Positions 23,080 through 33,300 of a DNA stretch of 64,000 nucleotides are shown piece by piece. The notes beneath the pieces are model-generated. The model was not told the origin of the DNA, made no database searches, and saw nothing but the letters and a program-made list of their open reading frames with translations. Source of the stretch: Nicotiana tabacum (taxonomy: Eukaryota > Streptophyta > Magnoliopsida > Solanales > Solanaceae); the NCBI RefSeq assembly GCF_000715075.1, contig NC_134096.1, positions 66,283,026 through 66,347,025 on the forward strand, written 5' to 3'. Made by a program: the position numbers and the translations under genes. Numbering within the stretch: position 1 is the stretch's first letter; each line of letters opens with the position of its first letter.

Positions 23080-23369
23080 GAGCTCAAGAAATGTTCAGAA
23101 ATGGACTTCTGGCGACGGTTGAAGTCAATAGATTAGCCAAGGCACATGTAATGGTATTTGAAGAAATGAATAAAACAGCTTTTGGAAGATGTATTTACTT
23201 TGATCAAGTAAGGAGTGAGGATGAGTTTGAAAAATTAGCAAGAGAAACGGGTATAGAAATGGGGGCAAATGGTTCCTTCAATGGCACTAGAAATCATGAC
23301 ATCAAATTGTCAAATTTAAAGCTTTGCCGTTTAATGTCCATAACATATAGATGTAATAACGAGTACTAG
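23080..23369 (+). pseudogene. Terminal exon fragment of a cinnamoyl-CoA reductase-like (SDR/epimerase family) gene
   Basis: The translation GAQEMFRNGLLATVEVNRLAKAHVMVFEEMNKTAFGRCIYFDQ, continuing through RSEDEFEKLARETGI and LSNLKLCRLMS, resembles the C-terminal part of cinnamoyl-CoA reductase-like NAD(P)-dependent reductases. I recognise the family by its pattern (AHVxVFExMNKTAxGR) and could not search. A splice acceptor TACAG at 23075-23079 matches the point where similarity begins, so this looks like the last exon of a split gene. The N-terminal Rossmann fold and catalytic residues are absent; upstream is AT-rich DNA and a foldback element. It is the only host-gene-like piece in the window, and probably a dead fragment. 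It ends at TAG 23367-23369. Confidence 0.55.
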
Positions 23370-24232
23370 CTCCTATCAATACATTTCGTTAATCTTGCCT
23401 GTATTAAAACTTATAGTCTAAGGTACATAATCAGTTGCAAGAAGTAAGCTTTCGTGATCTAATGAATAGATCCTTCACTGCAAAAACGTCATACTTGTGA
23501 CTTTTCCATTGTTTGGCGAAATCGCATACAGACAGAGGCGTGTTAGAATTTAAGCGTGATGATTTCAATTTTCGCCATCTTATCATTGAACTAGTTGTAT
23601 TTTGAGTTTAAGGACTCAATTTATTAAAATTTAAGTAATTTTTTACATATATAATATTATTCAGTGTCGAAATATTAAGTCCAATTCAATCCATGCTCTA
23701 TCTAATCGAGCTAGGTACAGGTCCACTACCCACTAATGCAAGTCCTAACAACATCTACTAATTAGACGTAAGAATGGTGTGGGCTGGCCATTTTTTATAG
23801 AGGGAACTCCTTTCCATTTTCCATTCTATCAATTTCTCCAAGTTCCTACTTGGATGAAAGCCACATGACATAGTTAAGAATTAAAGGTTGAGATTTAATT
23901 AACCAAGCAAGGTGTTATTCATAGTTAGGATAATTAATATTTTCTTATCAATTTCTTAAGTTTCAAATCATTCTTCTTTTTCCATTTTTCTGAACTTCCA
24001 TAATTTCTTAAGTTTTCGATAATTATTCTTTCTTTTTTTTTCAATTTTCTGAACTTCCATTATTTTTTTTTAAAAAGAGCTAATCTTTATTTGACTTTGT
24101 GTTTATCTTTACTTGCTTCAGAGTTAAATCCTTGTTGGAAGCTAATTTTAAAGAAAATTGCCATCTCTACAGGATTAAATTTTTGCAGTTGAAGAGATAG
24201 CTTGATGGAATTTTAGTGTCAAACAGATTCAT
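23370..24232. other. Intergenic AT-rich segment, no gene seen
   Basis: This holds 3' flank of the reductase-like exon and unassigned DNA. A ~70-bp stretch with 'TTTCTGAACTTCCAT' and 'TTTCTTAAGTTT' is present twice in tandem (about 23950-24065). No domain or terminal repeat was found. Confidence 0.45.
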
Positions 24233-24569
24233 TGTTGTGGTTATTGAAATTGGGTATTTTGTTAAGATGCAATCCTAGTAAATTGAGTTCTAGTCCCTTT
24301 AGTTCTTAGTTCGTCTTTTTAGTCTAGGTGTTGTTGTCTCATTTGTGAGTCGACACGTGTCTTGTCCTTTTTCTGAATAGCCATTAGTCATAGTACCTAG
24401 ATTGTCTATTGTTCATTGGTTGAGGAATCTTCACAGCTGTTAAAGAATGGTATTATATATCTTACCCGAGTCACTGTAAAAGGGGGCATGAATGAAAAAT
24501 CTTATTGTTTCTTAATTTTAAATTCTCTTTTTTGTTCTTTTATCTTATTCGAATAGCTATTACGCAACA
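24233..24569 (+). mobile_element. Element G: 5' LTR (337 bp)
   Basis: It begins TGTTGTGGTTATTGAAATTG; the same ~41 bp recurs at 29510-29550 after a polypurine tract, which proves the LTR start. It ends ACGCAACA at 24569, two bases before the primer-binding site. Short LTRs with a 5.3 kb element suit a small chromovirus, possibly of the Reina clade (inference). Confidence 0.85.
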
Positions 24570-24571
24570 AG

Positions 24572-24583
24572 TGGTATCAGAAC
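24572..24583 (+). promoter_or_regulatory. Primer-binding site of element G (initiator tRNA-Met type)
   Basis: TGGTATCAGAAC follows the LTR by two bases and matches the plant initiator tRNA-Met 3' end apart from one transition near its end. A second, mutated copy (TTAATCAGAGCC, about 24760-24772) lies on the far side of an inverted insert. Confidence 0.8.
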
Positions 24584-24765
24584 CTGACTCATGAATGCGA
24601 TAGGCTTATTATTTTGAGAAAGCACATCCCCAACTCCCAGTCCACTTGCATCAACCTCCACTACGAAAGGCACTTTAAAATTTGGTAAAGCCAAAATTGG
24701 CGCCTGAGTCATAGCAATTTTTAATGCTTCAAAAGCTTCTATTACAAGTGTTAATCAGAGCCAGG
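24583..24765 (-). repeat. Inverted copy of element G's own RNase H region inserted in its leader
   Basis: Read on the minus strand, about 160 bp here nearly equals 27810-27970 of the same element: the reverse complement contains GCTATGACTCAGGCGCCA, TTTCGTAGTGGAGGTTGATG and AAGCCTATCGC, as does the RNase H coding strand. The insert starts inside the primer-binding site, and on its far side the LTR-end/primer-site sequence is repeated (CTATTAC, AAGTG, TCAGAGCC). An element transcript would therefore contain complementary segments about 3.2 kb apart. Template switching during reverse transcription is the simplest origin (inference). Confidence 0.88.
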
Positions 24766-24788
24766 CTTTACGGCGGTCTGTGGTAACG

Positions 24789-26280
24789 ATGGTAGAAATA
24801 CAGAAAGACAAAGCTCTTGATGATGGTTGGAAAAAGATTAAAAATCAGCTTCAAGCTTACATAAGTGAATCGCGCAAACGGATAGAGATAATTGAAAAGA
24901 ACCAAGCTCGCTTAAATGCTGAAGCTACGCAAAGGTAGGAAGAAAACATTCGTCGGATGGATACTCTTCTGGGTCATTATGAATCTGAACGATGATTGGA
25001 ATCTGTGGCTTCTGGAAGATCGATTGCCGTTTTGGCTTTCGGAAACTCATCGATGGAAAAAGGTGATTCTTCAGTGAGTGGTGCTCTTAGATCTGTAGCT
25101 TCTCCGGTAACACTTATTTTTACTCAGTCGAGTAGGGGTATGTCATTATCTGCAGCTCCCTTCAATCCTACTATTGCTTCCGCTGTTGTTCGATGCATCG
25201 TTATTTTCAGTCGACAGTATATCCTCCAGCTCCGCTATCCTTAACCCACCCAGCTATAACTACCTTACCTTTTTCAGCCGTAAACACTAGCTTACCTGCT
25301 TCTAATTTTGCAACCCAGATTAACCAAGTCAATACTCAGTCACCAGTCACTATAACGTTTCTTCCTCCTTTGGCTTACCAAGCTATTGTCAACAACTCAT
25401 TTTCACAACCCAACACTCTACCCAATTTACAAATACCTGTCCAACCCACATCATTAACACTAACCAACCCAACAACCATTTTAGAGGCCTAAAAGTCAAG
25501 CTGAGTTTTCCAGAGTTTGCTATTAACAACCCTCGTGGATGGATCCGGCATTGTGATAAATATTTTGAGCTCTACCAGATTACACCAGAGGAGAAAATGG
25601 GTTTTGTGTCGGTCCATATTAAGAAAAAAATGGACACATGGTTCAATGTATATATGATGGAACATGGTGGTCAAGTTATTTGGAAAACCTTCTGTTTGGA
25701 TGTGCGCCGCAGATACGGCAACATTAGGCCCATGGACATTGTGGTACAATTTAATAGGCTTCAGCAGTGGTCAGATGTGAAAATTTATTTCACTAAGTTT
25801 GAAGAACTGCACTTTTATTTGCTGCTTATTAATCCTATATTCAATGAAGCCTATTTTGTGTATTGTTTCATGGGAGGGTTAAAACCTGACTTGGAATCCA
25901 TGGTTAGGGCATCCAATCCCAAACTATGATTGATACATTGGAAATAGCCAAGATCCATGAGAAAACACTGGCCACCATATACAAAAATGTCTAACCCTCA
26001 AGAATTTCCACAACTCAGCCCATAATCACTTTTCCTCCCAGCCCTAAAGTGAGCCTAAACCTGAATGCAAAAAATCTTCTTCCTATTGTGACACGAAAGC
26101 CAATAATGTTACCAAATAACCCTTCTTTAGAGACGTTAAAGGAGAATAAATTATGTTATAAATGTCATGACAAGTACTTTCCGGATTATGTGTGCAAAGC
26201 TAAAATACTTAACTCGATGGAAAGTAATGAGGGAGAGACCACCTTTGAGGTGGGTGAAAGTGCAGGGGTGACGGAGGGAT
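24789..26280 (+). pseudogene. Element G: gag
   Basis: The first ATG after the leader opens MVEIQKDKALDDGWKKIKNQLQAYISESRKR, a helical, charged N-terminus. Stops lie at about 24937 and 24993, and frameshifts occur near 25240 and 25490. The capsid-like core reads KLSFPEFAINNPRGWIRHCDKYFELYQ, through WFNVYMMEHG, to FMGGLKPDLESMVR at 25929. A degenerate knuckle CYKCHDKYFPDYVC lies near 26155-26200, with two Cys and one Cys but no clear His in the usual place. The frame ends at TAA 26280-26282. Confidence 0.8.
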
Positions 26281-27016
26281 AAGAAGCTGTTGAAAATCAG
26301 GAAGAAGCTGAAGTGAATGTCATGGAATGTATGGCAGAGGATGAGGCAGTAATCAGTGGGCTGGAAGGTTCAGACAAAGGCCCAACTACTATTAAAATTC
26401 CCGGGATCTTAAAAAATGAGCCTGTGATAATTTTAGTTGATTCCGGAGCAACCCATAGTTTTCTGGACACGGAATTGGCTAAGAAATTGCAATTAATTAT
26501 GCAGCCCATGATTAGACCAATGAAGGTGAGAGTATCCAATGGGGGTATTATGTTTAGTAATATTTTTTGTCCTAAAGTTATTTGGCAAATGCAAGGAGAG
26601 GTTTTCAGATTTGACTTAAGGTTGATGAAGGTTGGGGGTTGCGACTTAGTATTGGGAATTGATTGGATAGATGTGATAGCCCATATGGTTATTAACACTA
26701 GACCTCATAATATTTCGTTCGTACGGAGAAATCGAATGGTAACGTTGGTGGGATTTCCAGATTCCCAGGCCATGGCCCAAATAGACACTCATTTGATTTC
26801 TGGACTTTTAAATAGGGGAGGATGCAATTGGGTAGCCCAAACCTATCAAATGGAAGCTAGTGGGCCACATGAAGAAATAGTTCCCAGTTCAGTAGAAGAC
26901 ATCCTGTTGGAAAATGGAGAAGTATTCCTTGAACCTACTAAATTACCCCCAATCCGCTCATGTGATCATATGATAGAGTTGATTCCAGGTTCAATACCAG
27001 TAAACCAGAGGCCTTA
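26281..27016 (+). pseudogene. Element G: aspartic protease
   Basis: This frame (open 26313-27017) contains the intact active site IILVDSGATHSFLD near 26428-26470, the flap region and LVLGIDWID, a typical second protease motif. Downstream comes the linker to RT (PPIRSCDHMIELIPGSIPVNQRP), ending at TAG 27015-27017. The protease itself has no internal stop and keeps its catalytic triad, so it is one of the better-preserved domains in the window, but it could not be made as part of an intact polyprotein. Confidence 0.85.
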
Positions 27017-28220
27017 GAGATATTCATATGAACAAAAAGATGTTATTGAAAAAATGGTTCAAGAAATGTTAAAGGCAAAAACAGTAAAGCACAGTGCATC
27101 GCCCTTTACCTCTCCAATCATTCTTGTCAAGAAAAAAGATTCAACATGAAGGTTGTGTGTGGATTACCGGAGACTCAATGATATTACCATAAAAAATAAT
27201 TATCCTATTTCGGTGGTAGAGAATTTTCTTGATGAACTTCATGGTGCATATTATTTTTCAAAATTAGACTTGAGATCGGGGTATCACCAAATCCGTATAA
27301 AGGAGGGTCATGAACATAAAACGGCTTTTAAAACACACCATGGGTTGTGAGAATTCACCGTAAAGCCGTTTGGTTCGACAAATGCACCGGCAATATTCCA
27401 AGCTCTTATGCACCAGATTTTTGGCCCTTACATAAAAAAATTCGTGTTGGTGTTCTTTGATGATATTTTAGTCTATAGCATTACTCTTACAGAACATTTA
27501 GAACATTTGAGAGTAGTATTTATATTATTGTCCATGCACCAATTGTATGCTAAACGTACTAAGTGCAGCTTTGCGTAGCCCAAAGTTGAATACTTGGGCT
27601 ATGTCATCAAGGGGGAAGGAGTTTGTACAGATGAAGCCAAAATTGAGGCTATGATCAGTTGACCTAGGCCGAAATACATCAATGGGTTACGGGGTTTTCT
27701 TGGATTAACTGGTTATTACCGACTCTTTATCAAGAATTATGCGGTGATCAGCAAACCCTTAACCTTACTGTTAAAAAAGGGTGGATTTTTGTGAAGTGAT
27801 AAAGCAACAGAAGCTTTTGAAGCATTTAAAATTGCTATGACTCAGGCGCCAGTTTTGGCTTTACCAAATTTTAAAGTGCCTTTCGTAGTGGAGGTTGATG
27901 CAAGTGGACTGGGAGTTGGGACTGTGCTTTCTCAAAATCATAAGCCTATCGCGTTCATGAGTCAGGCTCTTAGCCAGAAATACTTGGGCTTATCGACATA
28001 TGAGAAGGAGTTGATTGCTCTTCTCTTGGCAGTCGAGAAATGGAGGCACTACCTCCAACCAAATTACTTTATCATCCGCACAGACCATTTCAGCTTAAAG
28101 TTTTTGAGGGATCAACGCATCACTAATGCATTACAACATAAATGAGTTACAAAGTTAATGGGCCTTAGCTATGAAATACATTATAGGCAAGGAAAAGAAA
28201 ATGTTGTCGCGGATGCATTA
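27017..28220 (+). pseudogene. Element G: reverse transcriptase and RNase H
   Basis: Starting with SYEQKDVIEKMVQEML, the RT includes [24 protein letters not shown] and the catalytic box [10 protein letters not shown] near 27450-27475. Stops at about 27147, 27347, 27577, 27660, 27792 and 28142 are mostly at Trp, Arg or Gln positions. RNase H has [35 protein letters not shown] and TDHFSLKFL, and ends [17 protein letters not shown]. Bases 27810-27970 are the part copied, inverted, into the leader. Confidence 0.87.
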
Positions 28221-29460
28221 TCCCGACGGATGGAGGAGTCCTCTGATACAGGCGAAGAAGCTGAATGTTTAGGCTTAAATGTAGCCCAACCCAAATGGTG
28301 CAAGAAGTGCTTGATAGTTACAAAGATGATCCAAAAGTTCAAGAATTGATTGCTAAACTCAGCATAGACCCACACGCAGAATCAGGTGTGGCATTACAAG
28401 CAGGATTATTAAGGTGTCATGGAAAACTATGGGTAGGCAAGCAGTTGAGTCTGAAAAATAAGTTGATTAATGACATGCATTCTACCTCATGGGGGGGGGA
28501 GGGGGATATTCAGGGATTCATGCAACTTACCAAAGGCTTAAAGAAATCTTTTATTGGCCTGGGATGATTAAGGATGTAAAGGTTGTGGTACAGGAATGTG
28601 AGGTATGTCAAAGAAACAAGGAGGAAAGTGTGGCTTACCCTAGGCTATTACAACCCTTACCAATTCTGGAAAAAGCTTGGGAACATATATCCATGGATTT
28701 CATCGAAGGATTGCCTAAATCACAAAGAAATGAGGTCATATTAGTGGTCATTGACAAGTTTACCAAATATGCATATTTCATTGCAGTTTCACACCCTTAC
28801 AATGCTGCTCAAATTGCTCAGATTTTCTTAGATCATGTTTGCAAGTTACATGGGGCTCCATGTTCTATTGTCTCTGACCGTGGCCCTATTTTTGTGAGCT
28901 TGTTCTGGCAGGAACTCTTTAAAATCATACAAGTTGAGTTAAAATTAAGCTCAGTTTATCACCCACAAACCGACGGACAAACCGAAAGATTGAATCGCTG
29001 TTTGGTGTCTTATCTCAGATACATGACAGGTCAAAAACCTAAAGAATGGAGTAAATGGCCTCCAATGGAAGAGTTTTGGTACAATACCAATTTCCAATCA
29101 GCAATTAACATGACTCCTTTTAAGGCTCTTTATGGCTATGAACTACCTCTGCCGACATTTGAATTGGTTGCACAATCCAAGGTTGAAGCAGTTGATCAAA
29201 TGTTGAAAGATAGACAAATTGTGAACAAACAATTGAAAGAAAACTTGGTTAAAGCTCAAATTCGCATGAAATAGTATGAGGACAACAAAGAACCACCTTT
29301 CCGCATGCCGGAGGGGCAACTTGTGGCAGAACCAATTGCAATTTTGGACCGGCGCATGATAAAAAGGGGAAACCATGCGGTGACACAAGTTCTGGTCCAG
29401 TGGGCTAATCTAGCTCTAGAAGATGTGACATGGGAAGACTTTTCGTTCCTCACCTCGTAA
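28221..29460 (+). pseudogene. Element G: integrase with C-terminal chromodomain-like end
   Basis: After a frameshift near a G9 run at 28492-28500 the frame 28489-29274 reads the zinc-binding domain (C-E-V-C-Q), then the core with Asp in ISMDFIEGLP, Asp in IVSDRGPIF and Glu in DGQTERLNR; all three catalytic acids are present. A TAG at 29272-29274 follows QIRMK. The continuation PEGQLVAEPIAILDRR, LVQWANLALEDVTWED resembles a chromodomain, which in chromoviruses steers insertion to particular chromatin. It ends at TAA 29458-29460. Confidence 0.85.
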
Positions 29461-29494
29461 TTTCCAGATTTTCAACCTTGAAGATCAAGGTTCT

Positions 29495-29509
29495 GGAAGG
29501 GGAATGGGA
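29495..29509 (+). promoter_or_regulatory. Polypurine tract of element G
   Basis: GAAGGGGAATGGGA-type purine run directly before the LTR start TGTTGTGG at 29510. Confidence 0.8.
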
Positions 29510-29550
29510 TGTTGTGGTTATTGAAATTGGGTATTTTGTTAAGATGCAAT
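29510..29550 (+). mobile_element. Element G: 3' LTR, first 41 bp only
   Basis: Identical to the first 41 bp of the 5' LTR, then broken at GATGCAAT by the start of another LTR (TGTCACGACCC). The last five bases GCAAT are the expected target duplication of that insertion; the far copy is not visible because the inserted element is itself truncated. Confidence 0.88.
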
Positions 29551-30228
29551 TGTCACGACCCAAAATTTCTCATCGACGGGACCGTGATGGCGCCTAACAT
29601 TTCACTTGCCAGGCAAGCCAACATTAGAAAATTGTTAAACCAATTTCTTATTTTCATTCAGTAAATAATAATAATTAACTAAGATAAAATATAATAAGTG
29701 AAGAATATCATAAAACTGTATTAATTACTACCACCCGGATCTAGAGTCACAATTCACGAGCATTCTAGAATTTACTACAAGTAATAGTCTGAAAGAAATA
29801 TAACTGTCTGAATGAAAGAAAATAGTAGGACATAAAAGATAGATGGGGACTTCAAGGTCTGTGAACGCCGACAGATCTACCTTGAGTCTCCGGACAGCGG
29901 ACTATGAGCCGGTATCGATCAACCTGAGCTGGTATCAAAATCTGCACAAAAGGTGCAGAGTGCAGCATCAGTACAACTGACCCCATGTACTGGTAAGTGT
30001 CGAGCCTAACCTCGGCGAAGTAGCGATGAGGCTAGGACAAGGCTCCCACATATAACCTGAACAGTATAATCATGCTAGTGGCAACAACAGTAAGTAAAGC
30101 AATAACGCAGAAATAATGGGAAGGGGACATACAGTGGGAAAATACAACATAAAGAGTGAGAATTATGAAAAGACAGAATTAAACAGAAAATCCGTAAACG
30201 AACTGAGCAATTAAAACAGCAAAGGAAA

Positions 30229-30545
30229 ACTGCACGGCATCACCCTTCATGCATTTACTATCAATCTCACCAAATAAATAAATAGAACGGTACAGCATCA
30301 CCCTTCGTGCTTTTACTCTCTTCCTCACAATGTAAATAATTCATGCACGGCATCACCCTTCGTGCTTTATACTCTTACTCACAATATAATTAAATTATGC
30401 ATGGCATCACCCTTCGTGCTTTACGCTCTTCCACACAATATAATTAAATTATGCACGGCATCACCCTTTGTGCTTTACACTCTTCCTCACAATATAATTA
30501 AATTATGCACGGCATCATCCTTCGTGCTTTACACTCTTCCTCACA
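30229..30545. repeat. Hairpin array GCACG...CGTGC in element H
   Basis: Six units 'GCACGGCATCACCCTTCGTG' plus C at about 57-64 bp spacing, separated by 'TTTACACTCTTCCTCACAAT'. Stem arms GCACG/CGTGC surround an 11-nt loop. One unit has GCATG on the left arm, keeping a G-U type pair, and one has CATGC on the right. Confidence 0.8.
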
Positions 30546-31409
30546 ATTCACAAAATAAATAACAACGGATAGAGAGAAGTTTCACAAGAAATCAATATTT
30601 CATCAATGATTACCTTCATAATTTAACATCTCGACCTCGAATCAATATTCACAATCTTATCGACCTTGATGGAACCAGATACAAGTCTCCTAACATTTCA
30701 TCAACAACAATAAGCATGGATAACAAAATTTAAGACTACAATTTGCAAGAAATGGAATTTCACTCGCATGCTATGACTCGACCACAACGTATAGATGCTC
30801 TCACCTCGACTATACGTCTATTCAACAACGAAACACGTAGCAAATACTCACACAATACCTATTCCCTCAAGCCAAAGTTAGACACAACACTTACCTCGCT
30901 CCGAAGGCCACTTAATTCTTAATCATAGCTTTTCCTTTAGAATTCAACTCCAAACCACTCGTATCTATTCAAAAATGACTCAATAATATCAAATATTGCT
31001 AAAGGAATTAATTATATTTCATAAATTAAATTTCACAAATTTTCCACCAAAAAGTCGAAAAATCGACACCGGGCCCGCTTGGTCAAAACGCGAGGTTCGG
31101 ACCAAAATCCTTTTATCCATTCATCCCCGAGCTCGAATATATAATTTGTTTCGGAATCCCACCCCAAATTGAGGTCTAAATCCCCAAATTCCCGAAATCC
31201 CTAATTTCTACCCTAACTCCTAATTCTACCATGAAACTCTAGAATTTTGGTTGAAAATTCAAGAAATGTAATGGGTAATTGAAAGAAAATGGTTTAGAAT
31301 CACTTACCAACAATTTGGGAAAGAAATGACTCTTGAAAAATCGCCTCTCACCGTTTGGTTTTTGAGAAAAATGAGTTTTTGGCTAAAATCCCATTTTTGG
31401 ATTCTGTTA

Positions 31410-31618
31410 AGTGCTGGGCGATAGTGTTCATCGCGTTCGCGAAGGGTACTGGCTGCCAAGACTTCACGTTCGCGAGACCCAGCTCGCGTTCGCGATGATC
31501 ACTCCCCCCTGGCCTTCGCGTTCGCCATACATGGCTCGCGTTCGCGATGAAGCAATGACCAACCACCCCCAGGTCCCCACATGCTTCGCGTTCGCATTGA
31601 GACAGTCGCGTTCACGAA
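31410..31618. repeat. GC-rich CGCGTTCGCGA repeats in element H
   Basis: The palindromic-type unit CGCGTTCGCGA and variants recur about seven times (for example near 31430, 31470, 31487, 31518, 31537, 31585 and 31607). The patch lies at the broken edge of the LTR. Confidence 0.8.
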
Positions 31619-31644
31619 TGGTAAGTCCCCCATCACTTCTCGTT

Positions 31645-32790
31645 TATCAGGCTCCAGCAGCTTAGCCAGTTAGATTAGTTCATCCGATTATTGCGGCACA
31701 GGTCGGAGATGGGCCAGCTATGTCTTCTAAGGCTTTATGGAGATTGGACAGGTTTATCAAGCTCATTCCTATTCACTTCAGTAGTGCTCTTTCAGAGGAA
31801 CCCTAGGAGTATCTTGACAGCTGTCACGAGGTTTTACGGAACATGGGTATAGTGGAGACCAATGGGGTCGATTTTGCTGCATTTCAAATGACTGGTTCTG
31901 CCAAGAAATGGTGGAGAGATTACTTGTTGACAAGACAAGCTGGATCGCCTGCTCTTACTTGGGACCAGTTCTCTCAGCTCTTCATAGAGAAATTTTTGCC
32001 TATCACATTGAGAGAGGAGCATCGCCGTCAGTTTGAGCGTCTCCAGCAGGGCAGTATGACTGTTACTCGGTATGAGACCCGTTTTGTGGATTTGGCCCGT
32101 CATGCTATTCTTTTGCTTCCCACCAAGAGAGAGAGGGTGAGGAGGGTTATTGATGGACTTGCTCAGCCTATCAGATTGTAGATGGCTAAGGAGAGTGGGA
32201 GTGAGATTTCTTTTCAGGCGACTGCTAATGTCGCCGGACAAGTCGAACTGGTTCTTACTCAGGGATGTCAGGGGTCTGACAAGAGACCTCGTTATTCCGG
32301 TGAGTTCAGCAGTGCCTCATCTAGAGGCAAGAGTTTTTTTGGTAGAGGCCATTCTCCCAGGCCGTTTCATTCAGCGCTTCAGGCATCCCACGGTGCCTTA
32401 AGTAGTCGTGGCCCTCAGCTACATTATTCCGACCAGATAGCCTACGGTGCACCACCAGCTCCTATTAGTGCACCTCCACTCCAGAGTCATCAGGGTGGTT
32501 ATTCAGGTCAACAGGGTCAGTTTCAGGGTCAGCAGTCACAACAGCCAAAGTTATGTTATACTTGTTGTGATCCGAGGCACATTGCTAGATTTTTCCCTCG
32601 GGCAACGGGAAGCTCACAACATCAGAGTTCTTGTGCCATGGTTCCGGCACCAATTGCTGCACCACCTGCTCAGCCAGTCAGAGGCAGGGGTCAGGCAGCC
32701 AGAGGTAGAGGCTAGACTGTTAGAGGTGGAGATCAGGCCGTTAGAGGTGGAGACCACCCTGTTAGAGGCCATCCCAGGGACGTAGTTCAG
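31645..32790 (+). pseudogene. Element I (chromovirus, Tekay/Del-like): gag
   Basis: Gag begins abruptly at about 31645 with no 5' LTR or primer site; the first readable part is ALWRLDRFIKL. The main capsid frame 31834-32181 includes EVLRNMGIVETNGVDFAAFQMTG, WWRDYLL and DLARHAILLLP. Stops lie at about 31807 and 32179. A Gln/Gly-rich region follows, then a knuckle CYTCCDPRHIARFF near 32556-32600, in which the last Cys is Phe, so zinc binding is probably lost. The RG-rich tail contains VRGRGQAARGRG and tandem VRGGD repeats, with stops at 32713 and about 32803. Confidence 0.82.
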
Positions 32791-33300
32791 GCTGGTGTGG
32801 CCTAGCCCCGGTGTTATGCTTTCCCAGCAAGGCTTGAGGCTGAGTCATCTGACGTTGTTATCACAGGTACTATTTCAGTTTGCAGTAGAGATACTTCAGT
32901 TCTATTTGATCCGGGATCTATTTACTCCCATGTGTCATCCTATTTTGCTTCCTATTTGGTTGTGCCCCGTGATTCTTTGAGTACTCCTGTGTATGTGTCC
33001 ACACCAGTGGGAGATGTTATTGTTGTAGATTGTGGTCACCATTGGGGTCTTGAGACTCGTGTAGATCTCCTACTTCTTGACATGGTTGATTTTGATGTCA
33101 TACTGGGTATGGATTGGCTGTCACCTTATTATGCTATATTAGATTGTCACACTAAGACAGTGACCTTAGCCTTGCAGGGGTTGCCTTGATTAGAGTGGAG
33201 AGGAAATCTTGGCCATTCTGCCAGCAGGGTTATATCTTATGTGAAGGCTCGGAATATGGTCGAGAAGGGGTGTCTAGCTTATTTGGCTTAGGTTCGCGAT
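32791..33300 (+). pseudogene. Element I: aspartic protease
   Basis: The frame reads CYAFPARLEAESSDVVITGTIS, then VLFDPGSIYSHVSSYFA (catalytic Asp kept, DPG in place of DSG or DTG) and VDFDVILGMDWLSPYYA. It is readable to 33189 (TGA), continues through WRGNLGHSASRVISYVK and has another stop at about 33289. The arrangement matches element M's protease, so the two families are close. Confidence 0.82.

Larger units (their letters stand above)
29551..31640 (-). mobile_element. Element H: minus-strand gypsy LTR fragment inserted in the element G 3' LTR
   Basis: It starts TGTCACGACCC at 29551, which is the terminal end of a minus-oriented LTR of the same broad type as F, L and M. It contains a GCACG/CGTGC hairpin array and a GC-rich patch, and then stops near 31640, where plus-strand gag of element I begins. 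The LTR start (TGTAACGACCC in minus orientation) is therefore missing. No coding domain is present. Confidence 0.7.

Noticed and set aside
23470..23490. Possible CACTA terminus in TTCACTGCAAAAAC
   Set aside because: It reads CACTG, not CACTA, lacks subterminal repeats and does not match the 17114 terminus. The shared TAGATCCTTCACT beside both looks accidental.
24572..24583. tRNA-Met gene suggested by TGGTATCAGA
   Set aside because: It is only a primer-binding site complementary to a tRNA end; no tRNA cloverleaf is present.
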